This document shows positions 5,147-6,214 of a stretch of DNA of 6,214 bases, in pieces. Position 1 is the first letter of the stretch. Each line of letters starts with the position of its first letter. The stretch is from an uncultured Oscillospiraceae bacterium. Its GTDB lineage: Bacteria > Bacillota > Clostridia > Oscillospirales > Oscillospiraceae. The translations under genes were made by a program, and so were the position numbers. The stretch covers positions 1-6,214 of the forward strand of contig CAKTXO010000094.1 of NCBI GenBank assembly GCA_934630985.1, given 5' to 3'. The notes beneath the pieces were generated by a model. The model saw nothing but the letters and a program-made list of their open reading frames with translations. It searched no databases and had not been told where the DNA came from.

Positions 5147-6196
5147 ATGCGCACATCCCTGATTCGGCGTGCGGCAGCTTCTCTGCTGGCGCTGAGCCTG
5201 GTGTCCGCCGCTCCCTTGGCCGTCCAGGCCCAGGAAGACGAGACCCAGGAACCCATTTCCCTCACCCAGGAGCACGTCACCCTGGAACACACCGAGTACG
5301 AGTACACCGGCAATCCCATTGAACCCAACGTCACCGTCCGGGTGGAGGGCACTCTGCTGACTCTGGATCAGCACTACTCCCTCAGCTTCGCCGACAACAC
5401 CGAGGTCGGCCAGGCTAAGGCCACCGTCACCGGCATCGAAACCGCCGGCTACACCGGCAAGGTGGAGATTCCCTTCACCATCGTGCCCAAGGCCACGGAA
5501 CCCAGTCAGCCTTCCGAGCCTTCCGAACCTTCGGAACCCTCCGAGCCCCCCAAGCCTCTGGCCATCACCGAGGACAGCGTTAAGCTGGAAAAGGCCGAGT
5601 TCGTCTATGAGGGCAAGGCCGTGGAGCCAAAGGTCACCGTCACCGTGGAGGGCAAGGTTTTGACCGCAGGAACGGACTACAAGCTGGCCTACGAAAATAA
5701 CAGCAAGCCGGGCACCGCCTATGCCGTTATCACTGCCGCTGACGGAAGCAGCTACACCGGCTCCGTCCGGGTGAAGTTCACCATCACCGAGGCGGAAAAG
5801 TCCCCCGCCTATACCGTCACCGCCGGTGCCGACGGCAAGTGGTACCAGAAGAGCGGCAAAACCCTGAGCTTCACCGCCAACGGGGAGTTCAGCAAGTTCG
5901 TGGGCGTGTCCGTAGACGGCAAGCGTCTGGCGGATTCCGCCTACACCGCCAAGTCCGGCAGTACCGTCGTTACCCTGAAAAACAGCTACCTGAACACCCT
6001 AAAGCAGGGCAAGCACACCCTTACCGTTCATTTTGAGGACGGCAAGGCGGAGACGGCCTTCCAGGTTCTGGCAGCCAAGGACGGCACCAACCCCACCACC
6101 GGAGATACCATCCACCTGTGGGCCGGGATTCTCTTCGTATCCCTGACGGGTCTGGCCGGGGCAGGCTTTGCCTGGGCTCGGAAGCTCCACAGATAA
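5147..6196 (+). CDS. Secreted Ig-like repeat surface protein with C-terminal NPTTG sorting signal
   Basis: The 349-residue product begins with a Sec signal peptide: basic MRTSLIRR, a hydrophobic core at about 9-26, and probable cleavage after VQA at 28. Two similar modules follow, at about 38-113 and 138-213. Both show a Y-x-G-x-x-x-x-P-x-V-T-V start, a hydrophobic-DNxx/NNSxxG turn and a YTGxxxxxFTI end, a motif set typical of Ig-like repeats in clostridial surface proteins. They are joined by PSQPSEPSEPSEPSEPP (119-135). A third, different beta-rich domain (about 220-309, with KWYQKSGKTLSF and YTAKSGSTVVTL) resembles X2/Ig-like modules. The end carries NPTTG (315-319), a hydrophobic segment (about 324-343) and ARKLHR, the layout of a sortase substrate. 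No catalytic motif is seen, so an adhesin, spacer or structural role is inferred. The ATG at 5147 is chosen over an upstream in-frame ATG at 5078, which lies in the promoter; AGGAGG is 10 bases before it. Confidence 0.88.
   Translation: MRTSLIRRAAASLLALSLVSAAPLAVQAQEDETQEPISLTQEHVTLEHTEYEYTGNPIEPNVTVRVEGTLLTLDQHYSLSFADNTEVGQAKATVTGIETAGYTGKVEIPFTIVPKATEPSQPSEPSEPSEPSEPPKPLAITEDSVKLEKAEFVYEGKAVEPKVTVTVEGKVLTAGTDYKLAYENNSKPGTAYAVITAADGSSYTGSVRVKFTITEAEKSPAYTVTAGADGKWYQKSGKTLSFTANGEFSKFVGVSVDGKRLADSAYTAKSGSTVVTLKNSYLNTLKQGKHTLTVHFEDGKAETAFQVLAAKDGTNPTTGDTIHLWAGILFVSLTGLAGAGFAWARKLHR
5501..5551 (+). repeat. In-frame Pro-Ser-Glu tandem repeat in the surface protein linker
   Basis: Four consecutive nine-base units encode Ser-Glu-Pro, preceded by a variant Ser-Gln-Pro unit. 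Synonymous codons vary between units (TCC/TCG, GAG/GAA, CCT/CCC). This argues for selection on the protein sequence and against very recent slippage. It gives an acidic, extended spacer between the two Ig-like modules. Confidence 0.75.
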
Positions 6197-6214
6197 GCAT
6201 ACCGGCGTACCGCA

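Overview
The window comes from a GC-rich Firmicute that probably forms endospores. The evidence is a spoIIE gene, SD-type ribosome binding sites (AGGAGG and close variants), sigma-A-type promoters, a Gram-positive sorting signal and short palindromic repeats of a kind I associate with gut Clostridia. Oscillospirales/Oscillospiraceae is my best guess; this is inference, as there is no rRNA or other taxonomic marker here.

Layout. Bases 1-76 (minus) may hold the first codons of an unidentified gene lying downstream of spoIIE. Bases 93-1991 (minus) are a compact spoIIE, the sporulation PP2C-type phosphatase. A divergent promoter region (about 1992-2139) separates it from a three-gene plus-strand operon: a CYTH-fold protein (2140-2709), a DEDDh 3'-5' exonuclease (2734-3417) and a fold-type I PLP aminotransferase (3429-4610). 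These have spacings of 24 and 11 bases, a good SD before each start, and a clear TTGCAT-N17-TATAAT promoter in front.

Bases 4611-5146 are non-coding and dense with structure. In order they hold a roughly 124-base inverted repeat with nested hairpins (MITE/REP-like), a strong hairpin with a T-run that probably terminates the operon, two smaller GC-rich hairpins, three TTCCT motifs at exact 10-base spacing, a perfect plus a near-perfect Spo0A-box-like sequence also 10 bases apart, an imperfect 20-base palindrome, an extended -10 sigma-A promoter, and a hairpin at the predicted 5' end of the transcript. This region drives the last gene (5147-6196), a secreted 349-residue protein with Ig-like repeats, a Pro-Ser-Glu linker and an NPTTG-type C-terminal wall-sorting signal.

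How the genes relate. SpoIIE acts at asymmetric division to activate sigma F. The three-gene operon looks like housekeeping metabolism and nucleic-acid processing with no obvious shared pathway. The surface protein is separate, but its upstream region suggests possible Spo0A control, which would link it to the sporulation or stationary-phase programme. I see no phage, CRISPR, toxin-antitoxin or defence genes, and no evidence for a wholly new system. The most unusual material is the regulatory and repeat DNA between 4611 and 5146.
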